Positions 47,350 to 59,767 of a stretch of 64,000 bases of DNA are shown in pieces. Position numbers and translations under genes: made by a program. Every line of letters starts with the position of its first letter. Position 1 is the first letter of the stretch. The notes under the pieces were generated by a model, which searched no databases, had not been told where the DNA came from, and saw nothing but the letters and a program-made list of their open reading frames with translations. Origin of the DNA: Neckera pumila (taxonomy: Eukaryota > Streptophyta > Bryopsida > Hypnales > Neckeraceae); NCBI GenBank assembly GCA_963969595.1, contig OZ018413.1, positions 932,501-996,500 of the forward strand. The letters run 5' to 3'.

Positions 47350-47982
47350 AGCTTTGAATCATTCTACTTTGATCAATGAGTCAAAAGTTATGAGGATTTT
47401 TTGTTTGCAGGCAATTATGGATTCTCTACTCTAAAATAAACATTGAGGTCCTTTATTTTACTTAATTTTAAATATTTTTTGAAAAAAATAAAATCATAGG
47501 ATGTAAATTTTGTATTACAACATTGCAACCATTGGGATTGGTAGATTTTTAACAATTTAGTATTTTGAATCATTCTCTACTTCTTTCTATTTACCCTTTT
47601 TTTTCCTTTATATTGTACAATTCCAAATGATGTGAGATTTTTCAAGCATGTAGACAACTTGTTTAGGAAAATGAATCCAAAGAGGTACCACCATTTTGGA
47701 CATTTTTTCATAGAAAAGCAAACTTGTAAAGTTGGCAGCTGCCCCTGTTTTGTAGGAACCAAAATAACAATTATGTAATTTCAAATGCTCATATCTTTCA
47801 ATCCACACGGTGGAAATGTTTGAAATATTTTCCACATGTTCTCAAGTCACTTAAATTCAAGATCCTACGGACCTTTCATTTGTCAAAAAAGAGTTTTTCA
47901 AAAAAAATTGGTACTTGTACTAAAAATGACAATTTTTGAAGCATTTTCGGTGAAAACATAGTCATGGAACTTTAAAGGTTAA

Positions 47983-50900
47983 TGCCCTTAGTTGCTAATT
48001 ACGATACTTTACGGTTGTAATACAATTGTATGTGAGACCATTTACACCATTAGCAATTTGGTATAGGGTCTTCAACCATAATTTTAATAACTATTTTCAT
48101 CTTTGTTCACTTTTCATTTATTATTTATGTCAATCATTGATCAAGTTTCACTCATTCTATTTATAGTTGCAAGATATCTGTATTGACGTGGTAAGGCAAT
48201 GCTTTTACAATTGCTCATAAATGGATTCCTAACTGATTTATTAAGTTTATTCATAGATGCTTAGTAATACATTAATTATTTCTTGGTTTTAATACTTGTT
48301 TTTTATTTATAGTTTACATGTGACCATTCTCTATGATAAATGTATGTATGAACAGTCAAATGACTAGCATACATTCAACGATACAGTTACAATCACAATT
48401 CAATCGGGTATTCCACATGGTTACAAAATACACTTGTTTTAACAACAATGGATAATAATACACAAAGTTTATCTTTCATATTTCCTAATTGCTAGGCGTA
48501 GTGACACAACAATCTAACTTTCTATCATGTAACTATATACAACAAATATAACTTTTTTCCGATGCCAATTAGTGTGTCCAAAACTACCTTCTAGACCTAA
48601 GCCCATAGAAAACTACATGCACCCAATTACTCATTAAAAATGAATTATTAATTACAGATTCATAATACAACACAATATGAGGAGATAGCTTGTGCACAAG
48701 ATAAACTAGGTGGTTTATAAGATTTTAGCTTTACACTAGCAATTGGCACTTGCTTTGCTACGCATTAAATATATTTTTTTCATCAATTTTTCATGTGATA
48801 GAATATAGATAAACTTACAAAGTATGTATAATCTTTAAATGAAAATATTGACATTCTTATACAATATTCTTTGAAAAAATTTAAATAGTGCAATACAAAG
48901 TAATTAAAGAAAAATTTTACATCATAATTTTTACAAAATAACCTTTGCAAAGATGAAAACATTGCAACAAGAATAAATTAATCAAGTGAACAATGTAAGT
49001 AGAATCTTCACATTTGAATATGTAGAGCAACGCTAGCGTTAGTGCTTCCTTGTTCTTTAATATCACATTTTAAAAAGACATGGAATTTATCTATGGTTTT
49101 GTTGTCTAAAAAGTTTCTTTGAAATTCTTTTAGAAGTATCCATTTGGTTTTCAAATATTTCACAAAAAGAGTACATAATATATAGTAGAAAGTATCCTAT
49201 GGCTATTACAAAAGCAATTGAATTTCTATAATATTATTCAATTTTGAATTGTGATATTATAGAGGTCATTGTGATTTTAGTAGTATGATATTCTAAGGAC
49301 CAAGACTCTAAACAATAATAATCTTACTCATAAAATTGAAGAAGTTAAATGGAAGTCACAGCCAAAGAAGAAAAATTCTCAACCTTGTGGTGGCAAAGAA
49401 CAATATCAAGAGGTAAAAATGATTGTAGCTATAAAAATCATAGAAAACAAAGAGAAAATAATGACAAAAGAGTATGCAAAGACTAGGAAGAATAAGAGTT
49501 AAGAAGCATCAAAAAGTAAGAAGCAAAAATACTAAAGATACTATACTACTTTGATGCACTTGGAGGTGGTTGCTGCAAAGGGGAGGCAACTAGAATTTTA
49601 GTAACCCGGACTTAAACCTTAAACTTGTATTTGCTATGTTACAAAGTCTATATTGACTACTAGCTCTATGACTATTCTACAATTGCTCTAAGACTATCTA
49701 TGACTATTCCACAACTAGTCAACGACACAATTATAGGTTTTTTTTATTGTTATACAACTTTTTTATAATTTTTTTATAATTGGCTTGTAAGCATATGTTT
49801 AATTTTGCTAATGAAAAACACTGGTTACTTAGAAATCAACTTTAAATCATTCATCATACAAGATTGATTATAATCTATTTTTCTATAATACTTTGAATGC
49901 AAAACTGGCACTTGTAAAGAAATCTTTAAAACCATATGTGAGCAAAGATAAAATCCTTTTTATTCCAAAAATGTAAAAAATCAACTACCTAGGAATACAA
50001 GCGACTCTAAAATAGCCTTTGAAAAATAAATTTGAATAACATTGATAGTATCATTCTCCTTAGAATATCTTCTAAAATGTTTTTGTTTTATAGATAATTT
50101 TTAGAATACACCTATTCTTCCATAATCTTCCATGAAATATCTTTTGCTTATATGTGCTTTATATATATTCTTAAGGAGTTTCTTAATCCTCCAAGTCCCA
50201 ACAACTTTTTGACAATGGAGATTTTCAATGAACTGTTTTACTTTGGTATTTTTTTGTACATAACTACACTTGAAATTTGTAATTTTAACCGTACAATAGT
50301 AAAGAATAATTTATCTACTATGCATGGAATTCATTGTTGAAAATATTGACCATTGAAGTTTTAGCTTTATAACTATTTTGGATGATCAACTTTATCGGCA
50401 AAAAACACAATTTTGGAGGAAAAAAATATACAAAGATGAATGATGCTTTTTTACCCCCCCAAAAAAATTGTGTTGGAATCTAAGGCAAATTTTGTATTTT
50501 TTAATTTTAAAAAATGAGACATAAAAAAACTCTACCAATTTTGTACACATTTTCAAATAGAAGGACTAGAAAAGCCAAAATTGACCAAATTGGATCCTAT
50601 AAAAAATTTAAAAATTTATATATGCATCAATTTTTGAAACTGAATAATTTATATTATTAGAATATTTTTAGTAACATCTTCCAAAAGTTTGGCATTATTC
50701 TAAGTATTTTGTGTTTTTCATCACACCAGATTGAACCTTGTATTTTTTAAATTACAAAAATTACAAATTTGAAATTTTTTTCTCCAGAGCTAGCGTATTT
50801 GTGCAGACCAAAGACTAGAAAGGTTAAAGAATTTTTTCTTTCATCCCCACTATTCCTTCCATTATAAAAGAATTATATTTGCTCCTTTTTTCTACAATAC

Positions 50901-51115
50901 TACATTTTCTAAATAGATTTTTAAGTAATGCTCACATCAAAATTTATGAAATCAAAAAATGTAACAAGTATGTCAATTGAACTTGTTATTCTAAAAGATC
51001 TTAGTTCACAAAATATTGAGATTTATTTCATTCTACCAAGAATTTGCCATTGGAAATTTGAAAAAGATACATTGTATCCTCTTGGTACTTGAAGGATTAA
51101 ACAACGGTCCTAGTA
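47983..51115. other. AT-rich intergenic DNA
   Basis: No gene, structural RNA or bounded element is recognised in this 3.1-kb stretch. Confidence 0.4.
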
Positions 51116-51340
51116 TGTGAGCCCAAGAATGTGAGCTTATGAGTATGGAGTCTACAATATAGGTACCTAATATATAGATACCATACACTATATATAGAAG
51201 GTGTATGTATCATAAACACTTATAATATGGGTATTAGTAACATATATATCCTACAATTAGAGATGGTTTCTATAGTATATACACCTATAATATAGGTGTG
51301 TATTATTCTAGACTCATAGGCTCACACTCTTATGCTCACA
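51116..51340. mobile_element. TA-flanked mariner-like MITE
   Basis: The left end TGTGAGCCCAAGAATGTGAG and the reverse-complemented right end TGTGAGCATAAGAGTGTGAG form an inverted repeat that continues to TATGAGT. TA flanks both sides (51114-51115 and 51341-51342), as expected for Tc1/mariner-type elements. The 225-bp body is non-coding and rich in TATA-type dinucleotides. Confidence 0.68.
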
Positions 51341-51342
51341 TA

Positions 51343-52263
51343 ATAGCAACCTTCAAGGATTAAACATAGTTGTAGTACAAGTCTGGTGGAAAATAAGTAA
51401 AAAGTAGATGCCAAATTTGTTGGGATCTTTTTTGTATAGAGATGAAAAGCTTTCAAAAGCATTAAAAATTTTAACATTTGTCAAAAAAAAAATTCCACAA
51501 AACAAAATATTTGGAAAGAATATGCTAATTCTGTCCCATTACTAGTAGTAAACAGGAAAAATTCTTTCATCAGTACTTGCAAATGTGGAAATAATTGGAG
51601 ACAAATATAACTAGTCTACAATTGCAGAAAACAAAACATCAACTTGTAAATGATTGAAAACCCTAAATCGCACTCATGTTCAACATGTTTATTAATTAGA
51701 GTATAAATAGTTATTGTCAGAGATTTAAAGGATAATAACCACTTATATAAATGAGGAAATTTCTAGAAAACAATGCTTTCTCACAACCAAAAGTTGTTTA
51801 GTAGTCGCTAGTTAGTCATGTCAAATTTGCAGTTGTGCAATTTTTATTCTAATATGGTTGTGGAAAATCTATAATAATCCATGTGAATTGAGCAAGTCCA
51901 CACCAACAAATTCAACATTGTGTGGATGATGTTGCATTCATACATTGAGTAATCTTTTGAACTCTATATGTGCTAGTTGTCTATACAACTAATTTTACAA
52001 TTTCATTTTTGTACTTGTCAAATTGTGAGCTAATTGTTGGTTCCTTAGTCCCAAATTCAGAGTATAGCGAGTTGTTTAGTTTTGATTGTTAGATAGAAAA
52101 CCTCTTTTCTTCTAATCGATGAACGTTTTTCAACAATGAACAATTGGCAATTCATAAGCTTTACTGGAAGTTGAAATAAAGTCAAATACATATTTATGTA
52201 AAGTTGTGTAGCCTTGCAATGATCCTAGGTCAAATTTGAGTTCAATTTCACTCTTTACTATCA
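51343..52263. other. AT-rich intergenic DNA
   Basis: I see nothing beyond AT-rich spacer. Confidence 0.4.
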
Positions 52264-52542
52264 TTACAGGGGATTTGGGAGTCTTGGAAGGTTGCCTGGA
52301 TTCCTACGTTTCCAGACTATGGGAACGCAGCTGTGATAGTTGGCTAATGTGGCATAGCAACTACCTCATCATTTTTGAACTTTTTTTTTTTTTTTTTTTT
52401 TTGACTTAAAATGATATTTTGGTCATTTTTTTTTCTTTTGAAAATAAATAAATTTTGACACGCCTGTACTGCCATTCACTGAATCTGGCTAGATGGGAAA
52501 CGAGCCTGGAACAGCCTTCCAAGGCCCTCGAATCTCCTCTAA
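52264..52542 (+). mobile_element. TTAG..CTAA short-TIR element, copy K2
   Basis: The ends are TTACAGGGGATTTGGGAG and (reverse-complemented) TTAGAGGAGATTCGAGGG. The core TTTCCAGACTATGGGAACG and GGCTAATGTGGCATAG corresponds to copy K1. A T-tract at 52380-52402 expands it relative to K1. It is non-coding. Confidence 0.62.
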
Positions 52543-52793
52543 TGCTACATTTTTAAAAAATTATACTCATTTTTAAATGCAAATAATCTAAATGACAAAC
52601 ATTAGAAAAACTGTGGGGCCTTTGGAAGGACATTTGACTTTTGATAGATGTTCAAATATAAGAAAATAAATAATAATATTTTTAATTGATAATTAAATGA
52701 AAATTTAAAAAAATTTAATTTCTTTTCCTATTTTTATTGTATTTCCATTGCTGCCAAAAGTCAAATGGTCTGCTAGAGGCCCCAAGATTTCCC

Positions 52794-53723
52794 TTAACCC
52801 CTAAAGGACCAACATGTGTTTTTTGGCAACATAGAAATTTTGGGCAAGTACGTCTGACTGGAGATTTGCATATTTTGGGCTGAAATTTTTATAGAAGGTG
52901 GAGACAAGGAATATCTTTCATATGCATTAAATTTCATGACATTTGGAAATACAAGTCAAAAGTTATGGTTGAACATGTTGTTTGTTTCTCAACTCAGGCA
53001 GTCCGGGCAAATCAGAAAAAATCACTTTTTTCAAAAATAAAAATTTGAAATAGGTTTATTAAATTTATATATACGTGGAAAGCTTTGGATCATTCTATTT
53101 TGATCAATGAGTCAAACGTTACAAGTATTTTTAGTTTGCAAATAGTTATGGATTGTCTACTCTAAAATAAACTTTGAAGTCATTTATTTCATTCAATTTT
53201 CAATATTTTTCAAAAAAAAAAAAATCGTAGGATGTAGATTGTTAATTACAACACTGCAACCATTGGGATTGGCATATTTCAATTCCATAATTAACTTCTT
53301 AACAATTTAGTGTTTTGAACCATTCTCTACTTCTTTCTACTTACTACTTTTTCCTATATGTTGTACAGTTTCAAATAATTTGAAAACTTTCAAGCATGTA
53401 GCCAAATTGCCCTGAAGAATGAATTCAAAGAAGCACAACCATTTTAGAATTTTTTTCATAATAATCTGACCTTGTAAAGTGTAGCTGCCCAATTTTTTGC
53501 AGGGCCAAAAAAAAGACTTTTGCCACTTCAAAGGTTGATATCTTCCAATCACACAACGAAAATTTCTAAAAAATTTTCCACACATTCTCAAACCAAAGTA
53601 CTATAAGATCCTACAATTACATGTGTCCTAAAATGATATTTTTCAGAAATTTGGTACTTGTTCTAGAAATGACAGTTTTGGAGCATTTTGGTGAGAATAT
53701 AGTCAAAGAACTTTAAGGGTTAA
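52794..53723 (-). mobile_element. TTAA-bounded element, copy F
   Basis: It starts TTAACCCCTAAAGGACCAAC and ends ACTTTAAGGGTTAA, 930 bp, and follows copy D block by block (CATAGAAATTTTGGGCA, ATGACAGTTTTGGAGCA). It is inverted relative to copy A and is non-coding. Confidence 0.77.
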
Positions 53724-54734
53724 TAATGGAAGAAAAATGATTAAAGTAGAGATTAAGCCACTTGTTCTGGTCAAAAGCTTTTAAGAGTAACAAACAGAAA
53801 ATTGAAGAATTTTATAAGCTCAAATTTATTTATAAAATTTATCTAAAACAAAAATATGTTATGATGTTTCTTAATAAATAAATAAAAATTTTAGAACTAT
53901 AAAATTAGAGTACATAAAAAAATTTAAATGAAATTTACCATAGAAGAGGACATGATACTATATAATTCTTTGTTGGATTTTCTTTTCAAGCAAGGCTTGG
54001 CTTTTCTTTTAGGCCTAAAGATCCTTAATGATCATTTGCAATATTATAAGATAGATGCTCATATATTGCAACATTATGAGTTTCTAACTCAATGTTATAT
54101 AATCTTTCAAATTTATTTCAAATTTTATTTCAAATTTTAAAAAACTATAAATTACTAATAATTTAAAACAATTCTAAGATTAAAAATATAATGTTCAAAA
54201 ATTAGAATATCAAAAGTCTGGAATGTTTTAAACCTTAATATCTTGTCAATGGTAATGCAGAGAGCTTGAAGCCCTTTTTATTAATGAGGTAAAATACATG
54301 AGGGATTCTGTTTAGCTGACAATTATGACACCTTAGAAAAAATAAAGTCTATAGTTTATTTTGAACTCAATTTAAGAAAAAAAATAAAATGAAAATCAAG
54401 TTCTCTTAGTTAGAGTTCATTTTCATAGGTTCACAAGCCAACATATTATCAACTTATTCAATTTATAGAATACATTCAAATTTTGTAAAAATCCTGAAAG
54501 ATAAAATTAAATTGTTGATTAGAAAGAAATTAAACATTTTTTATGTTAAATATTATGGATCTCAAAAATAGTTGGCTTTTGTACTTTGAAGTTTTAAGTA
54601 GATATACTTCAATAATGCATTAAATTCAATGGAAATTTTGCATTGAAATTAACGCATTTTGTTACAAGAAGCAGAAAATGTCACCTACATTGTATTGAAT
54701 GCAACCTTGTTTTCTTCTAGTGATTACCAATGCT
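53724..54734. other. AT-rich intergenic DNA
   Basis: No gene or bounded repeat is supported here. Confidence 0.4.
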
Positions 54735-55959
54735 TTAACCCCTAAAAGCCCAATCATTGTCCTTTCAAGGAACAAATGGGATTTTGGGTAGGTACCTACG
54801 GGCTAAAGTTTTGTTGTGATCTTTTGAAACTTTTTTTGAAAATAGAAAAATTGCTAAGCTTTGTGGGAAATGTTTTTTTTTCAGTAGGTGCCCGGGAAAA
54901 AAAGTTATGCCCAAATAAGCTCAAAACAAGGGACGGGGGGCAACCAATAAATATTGCAATTTAATTTTATTTTATTTTTTCTCGTAGATTATATTTTTGT
55001 CTGTCTAGAAAGCTTTTATTCATTTCATTTGGATTTTTTTATGAGAAAGTTATGGACAATCTTGTTTTTTGGGCACTTAGAGCATCTTCTTGACAAAATA
55101 ACTTATAGGATTCATTTTTGACAATTCAACAATTTAACAATTTAAAAAAAAAAAGATTCTACAAGGTTTAGTTTTTTTTGCTAGAACAATTTCACCATTA
55201 GAACTGCACTAAAAATGATATTTAGTGTAGTATGACATTTAGTGTTTTACCCCCCTACCAGCCACAACACTAAATCTGAATTGTAGCGGATTTAGTGTTG
55301 TGTTGGACTTCAATGCGCCGCCTCCGCCTCTGCCTCCGCTTCCTTTGCAAGTTCACTTTTTTAACGTGTTCTAACACTAAATGTCAACCTTTTCAGATTT
55401 CAGATTTACCATAAAGCATATTTAGTGTTAGAAATTAGATTTAGTGTTACTTACTTATGATATTTAGTGTCAAGGTTCATAATTAGTGTTGCCAACACTA
55501 AATATCATTTTTAGTGTAGTTACTTTTAATTCCATATAAAAGATATTAATATTTTAGATTTCCCTCTATCTCGTACCTACTTCTACTTAACAATTTTCTT
55601 AGCAATGAAATTTAAGTTTAATTGGAATTTTTTTTCCCCTAGATTCGCAACTCAATTTTTCTACTATAAAAATTTAAAGCTCAGAACTCTGTAGATCAAA
55701 AAAATTCAGTTAAAAATGTTCAAAGTTATAAAATCTAGTCCCACAATGTGCTGAAAAACTTGTTTTTTTTACTTTAAATGCAGATATCTTGCAATCTGTG
55801 CGGTCAAAAATTTTGAAATTTTTTCCACACATTTTCACAATAGTTAGGTGTAAGATCCTATGGTTAGATTTGCAAGAAAAAAAAATTCAATCTTTTTCAC
55901 TCTTTGCTATAAAAATGGCAGATTTGGATGTTTTGGGCAGAAAAGAGGCCTTGGGCTAA
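54735..55959 (-). mobile_element. TTAA-bounded element, copy G, with nested MITE
   Basis: The left border is TTAACCCCTAAAAGCCCAAT; the right border is degraded (GGCCTTGGGCTAA). It is an inverted relative of copy A, with TAGGTACCTACGGGC, AGAAAGTTATGGACAATC and GATCCTATGGTTAGAT in order. The hairpin by its left end reads ATTGTCCTTTCAAGGAACAA. A 310-bp CACTA MITE interrupts it at 55207-55516; without that insert it is about 915 bp. Confidence 0.72.
55207..55516. mobile_element. CACTA MITE with 22-bp perfect inverted ends
   Basis: The first 22 bases (starting CACTAAAAATGATATTTA) are the exact reverse complement of the last 22. The body repeats the theme, with AACACTAAAT or ATTTAGTGTT recurring about eight times. 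This is the sub-terminal repeat pattern of CACTA elements. It carries a GC-rich patch (CGCCGCCTCCGCCTCTGCC) and no ORF. The flanking triplets CTG and TAG do not match, so the duplication has decayed or the ends are off by a base or two. Confidence 0.68.
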
Positions 55960-58299
55960 AGAAGCGGCGTGATTTTATCTCCCTTCTTCAAACATGCAAA
56001 GTACAAATATAAGCTTGCATACCTTTTGAAGAATTCCATGAGAGATTCTACAATAAAATTTGGAATTTGTTGACTTGCAAAGATACCTATTCCAGACAAT
56101 CAATCACTAAAGCCTACAATGGAAAATTCCTAGAAATTCTTCAAATTGCAATAAAATCTCTTCAAAAATTAGAATATTTGTTTTTATATTAATAACGCAT
56201 TCCGATAAGTTTCAAGACATTCCAATAGCAAAAGGTATTTGAACCGGCAAGATTCCTCCAAATTTACAACAAGGAAGAATTTATAAAGAGTTGACCGGCA
56301 TCCTCGGGGGGTTTAGTGTGTGAAAAAAATAAGGAGATAGGTGCAAACACCAAGTATTTTATAGGGGGATATTACCTTTTGTAAATTTTTTTAGACATGC
56401 TATCATTATGTAATTTTCTACTTTGAGTCATTAAGAAAGAGGCTTCCGTTATTTTTAATTCTCAATTGCCATGAATATATGATATGCTATTTTAGTTTAT
56501 ATTTTTTTTCTACTACATTTTTTTTCTTACACTAAGTTTTTTATGAAGTTTTTTTTTCCCACTAATGACTACTTAGATCTAGAAATCTGGTGTAGAGTTC
56601 AAAGTTAACAAATAGGGTTTGAGATTCTTTTACACATAAAATTACCCAAGCTCAATCACATTCTTGTAGATGCAAAGTTTTAAAATCCATAAATGTGGCA
56701 TAAAATCTTTGATTTAGCTAGGATTGTGTATAGTGATGTAGTTTTGTGCAAGTTATGGCAATAGGAAGAAAAGTGAACTTCTAAAAGTAAATCCAAACGT
56801 GCACTGCCATAACTTTTTCAAAATCTAAATGTTTAAAAAATCAATAGCAGATGCCCACATGTTGGAAAAATGCATTTCTAAAATTCTATCAATCAACTAC
56901 ATGATCCAACACCTACACTATAGTACAAATATAGGAACATAAATGAAGATGGACAATAAAGAGAAGCATCAAAATATCAATCGCTAGCACTAAACCCTAA
57001 ATTTCCAATTTTTTGTAAATCCACAAAGATTTGACAGCCATAGGAAATCGCTTGGAAACAACCTATCCAACATTTGAAAATTGATTAAAGTAGGTGGCTC
57101 TAAAAGTGACACTTTCAGGGCTGTTAAGCCTTTTGATGGATTCAAATGCATAAAAACATTTTTTCTTATTTTTCACTTGAAAAAAAATTGATGCAAAATC
57201 TAACCGAAGTGGTTTCATAATTTTTGGAGCTTTTATGAATTAGTTATGAGTTTTCAAAGAATTTTGCCACATGAACCTATTTTTGACTTCTAGCCTTTGC
57301 AAAATCCACTCTTAAATGGTCTGAAAAAAGATATGGCTTTACCAAAAACAAGCATTGAGGCATGCAAAAAGTAATAGATAGGTTCCTAAGTGTGACCTTT
57401 ACTAAAACATGAATGGAAGCTTGAGTTAATTATTATTTCAGGTTTTTTAGCATATGTAGGAAGGTAGTTGAGCCACCAATTCTCATTTTGAAAAAAATTA
57501 ATGAACACCTATCCACTTAATTAGAAATGGACTTACTGTGGTTCCTTAACCAACTTTTAATGAAGTATGTACCATCCATTAGAGAAAATGAACCAACTCT
57601 TCCTCTTCTCTTTCATAATCTATAGTCCATCATGTATCCATTTATGAGCCACCTAATAGACAATTTGAAGAAGAAGGTTGGTTTTAGAGCACACTACCAT
57701 ACTTGACCAATATGCCACTCACAAGGCAACACTATTTAAGACTTTTGTCCAAAAAAAAGAGTACAAAGGGAGGTCTACTATTAGGTCTACTATTTTCTAA
57801 TGGGACCAATTATTCCACACCCTATAGTATTTTGAAGACATCCAATGGCATTTTTAATACCTTATAGTATAAAAAATCAATTTATAATTTTTTACCACAA
57901 TGTTTTTTTAGCACCCTACAATTGTTCGTACCTATATGGCTACTTCTTACGCTTACTGCACCCCCCGAGCCGACATCCCAGGAGCATACAAAATCAGAAC
58001 AAAGTCAATAAAGGATCTTTTAATTCTTACTCCCTTGGGTCTTCCAAACAACCTTAGCTAGTTACTCTTAGAAAATGTAGCCTACAACATTTAGTTTTTA
58101 ATTTCTTACTATTCTAATTGGTGCTAATTTTTGTGATATTTTGGCAAAGTAGGATTCTTCATAGTCTAAAAATGGCCTTCTAAAGTCAATGGCTCAATCT
58201 GTTTGTGATTTGGAGTTAATCTCTAAAAGTTAGAATTGTGGACCAGCGTAAAAGTGGAAATTTAGTGGATTAGGATGAAAATCCTAAGTAATAGGATTG
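55960..58299. other. AT-rich intergenic DNA
   Basis: No gene or bounded element is recognised. Confidence 0.4.
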
Positions 58300-58780
58300 C
58301 CTTAGGAAAATGGAGAGGAGATGGTTGTCCCTTAAGAGTATAAAAGGGCACCCATTTCTCTCTCAACCCCCCCCTTTTGTTATCATCTTGGGCTCGTTGG
58401 ATCCAATTTATGTTGGATTTTTTGGCATTTTTAGCCAAAGAACCTTGAACTATGTTTTTAGGCCTTTAGGGGGCTCCATTGCTAGAGTTCTTTTGAGCTT
58501 TGTGAAGGTCTTTGGATATCCTACCTTGTTGTGTATTCTTATACACTTGTTGTGGGTTTGATTTTCTTTTATATTAACTTGTTTTTTCAGCCGTACTAAT
58601 CCTACAGCCAACCTCTCACTGTATCTTGGCAATGCCGCTTTGGAGGGACTCTAGATGGTAATTTTGAGTTCTACTGTACTACCTTGTGTGAGTGTACCTT
58701 ATTACTAACAAAAAGTTGTACTAATTCATGTTGTCTACATTCCCCGGTTGGATAAATTAACTTTGATAATATCGTGCAAA
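58300..58780 (+). other. Possible LTR-like promoter segment
   Basis: A strong TATA-like box (TATAAAAGG at 58339) is followed by a short open stretch of 83 codons without similarity I know. The texture, together with the repeat leader downstream at 59150-59490, could be the left part of a degraded retrotransposon. No second LTR copy is in the window, so this is weak. Confidence 0.2.
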
Positions 58781-59091
58781 CCTCCCTTGGCTTGTGATTA
58801 GATGGCAAAGCTTTGACCTTACAAGTATTCATGAATTTGAGATTTATGGAGAAACTCTCATAGAGAGAAAAGCTTTGACATTTGGAATTTTAGAGAGGTT
58901 GAGATTATTTCCAATTAAAATAGTCTTTTACTCCTTGGTTAATAAGCTCTGAGCCTAGTTTCCAAATATTGCTATCTACAATTGTGGATCCTAGCTAGTT
59001 TTCAAATATCCACATTTCTTGTTACAAATTAGCTTCTAAGTTATTTTGCTACCTCAATTTGCATAAACAATTCCCCAAACTTCCAAAGACA

Positions 59092-59110
59092 CCCCCCCCC
59101 CCCCCCCCCC
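59092..59110 (+). repeat. C19 homopolymer
   Basis: Nineteen consecutive C residues precede the GC-rich repeat array. The true length is error-prone in any assembly. Confidence 0.9.
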
Positions 59111-59149
59111 TAGTCTTTCAAAACAACTGCCCAATCCGGGCCCCAGTCC

Positions 59150-59490
59150 CGCCCTTCCGGGAAGCGAGGTTGGGGCCTAGTCCTTCTTGAGAAGAGGGTC
59201 ACAGTCAATCCTCTCTGGGTCAGTTATCCAAGTGTTGGATATTGGAGTTAGTCCTTCCGAGGAGAGGGCGTCATGATCAATCTTCTAGGAAGCCAGATAT
59301 TAGGGTCAATCTTCCAGGGCTTTGGGTATTAGGTTAATTCTTCTAGGAAGAGGACGCGTCAGGGTTAGTCATATAGGGAGCCAAGTATCCGAGTTAGTCC
59401 TCCAGGGAGCAAGATGTCATGGTCCAATCCTTCCAGAGAACAAGGTCGAGGTCTAGTCCTTCCGGAGAACAAAGTCAAGGTTAGTCTAGG
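59150..59490 (+). repeat. Degenerate tandem repeats, CTTCCRGGGA type
   Basis: About ten units built on GTTAGTCCTTCCGAGGAG / GTCAATCTTCCAGG / GTCCTTCCGGAGAACAA recur every 25-38 bases. The segment is GC-richer than its flanks. It is not coding in any consistent frame, although a chance ORF lies at its right end. Confidence 0.6.
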
Positions 59491-59767
59491 CAGTGAAGGT
59501 CAAGGGAGTTGGAGACTACTACCCAACCTTAGAAGGATGGAAAAAACAAACAAAACAAAACTCTCTTTTAAAGCAATTATAAAGTGGAAGAAGGGGAAAA
59601 AAAATAATATGGACTAAACACAACACTTTGCATTAGGGCGCTTTCTTAAGAAAAGAATGTCAATTCAAAGTATCAAGTAGATAGAGGTGGGGAGCTTGGA
59701 GAATTGATGCAATGATTAGAAGGAGGAGTTAAGCAATAAGCCTTTATGAAGAAGCAATGGGCACTTA

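Larger units (their letters stand above)
45469..47982 (-). mobile_element. TTAA-bounded element, copy E, interrupted
   Basis: The left border TTAATCCCTAAAGGACTAGC and right border GGAACTTTAAAGGTTAA match copies D and F in the inverted orientation. The body is cut at about 45735 and resumes at AGCTTTGAATCATTCTAC (47350), the next block in D and F. The insert is bracketed by (GA)n tracts. Confidence 0.66.

Noticed and set aside
58310..58561. 83-codon hydrophobic ORF
   Set aside because: No motif, no splice partner and no similarity I can name; composition suggests a chance ORF in an LTR-like segment.
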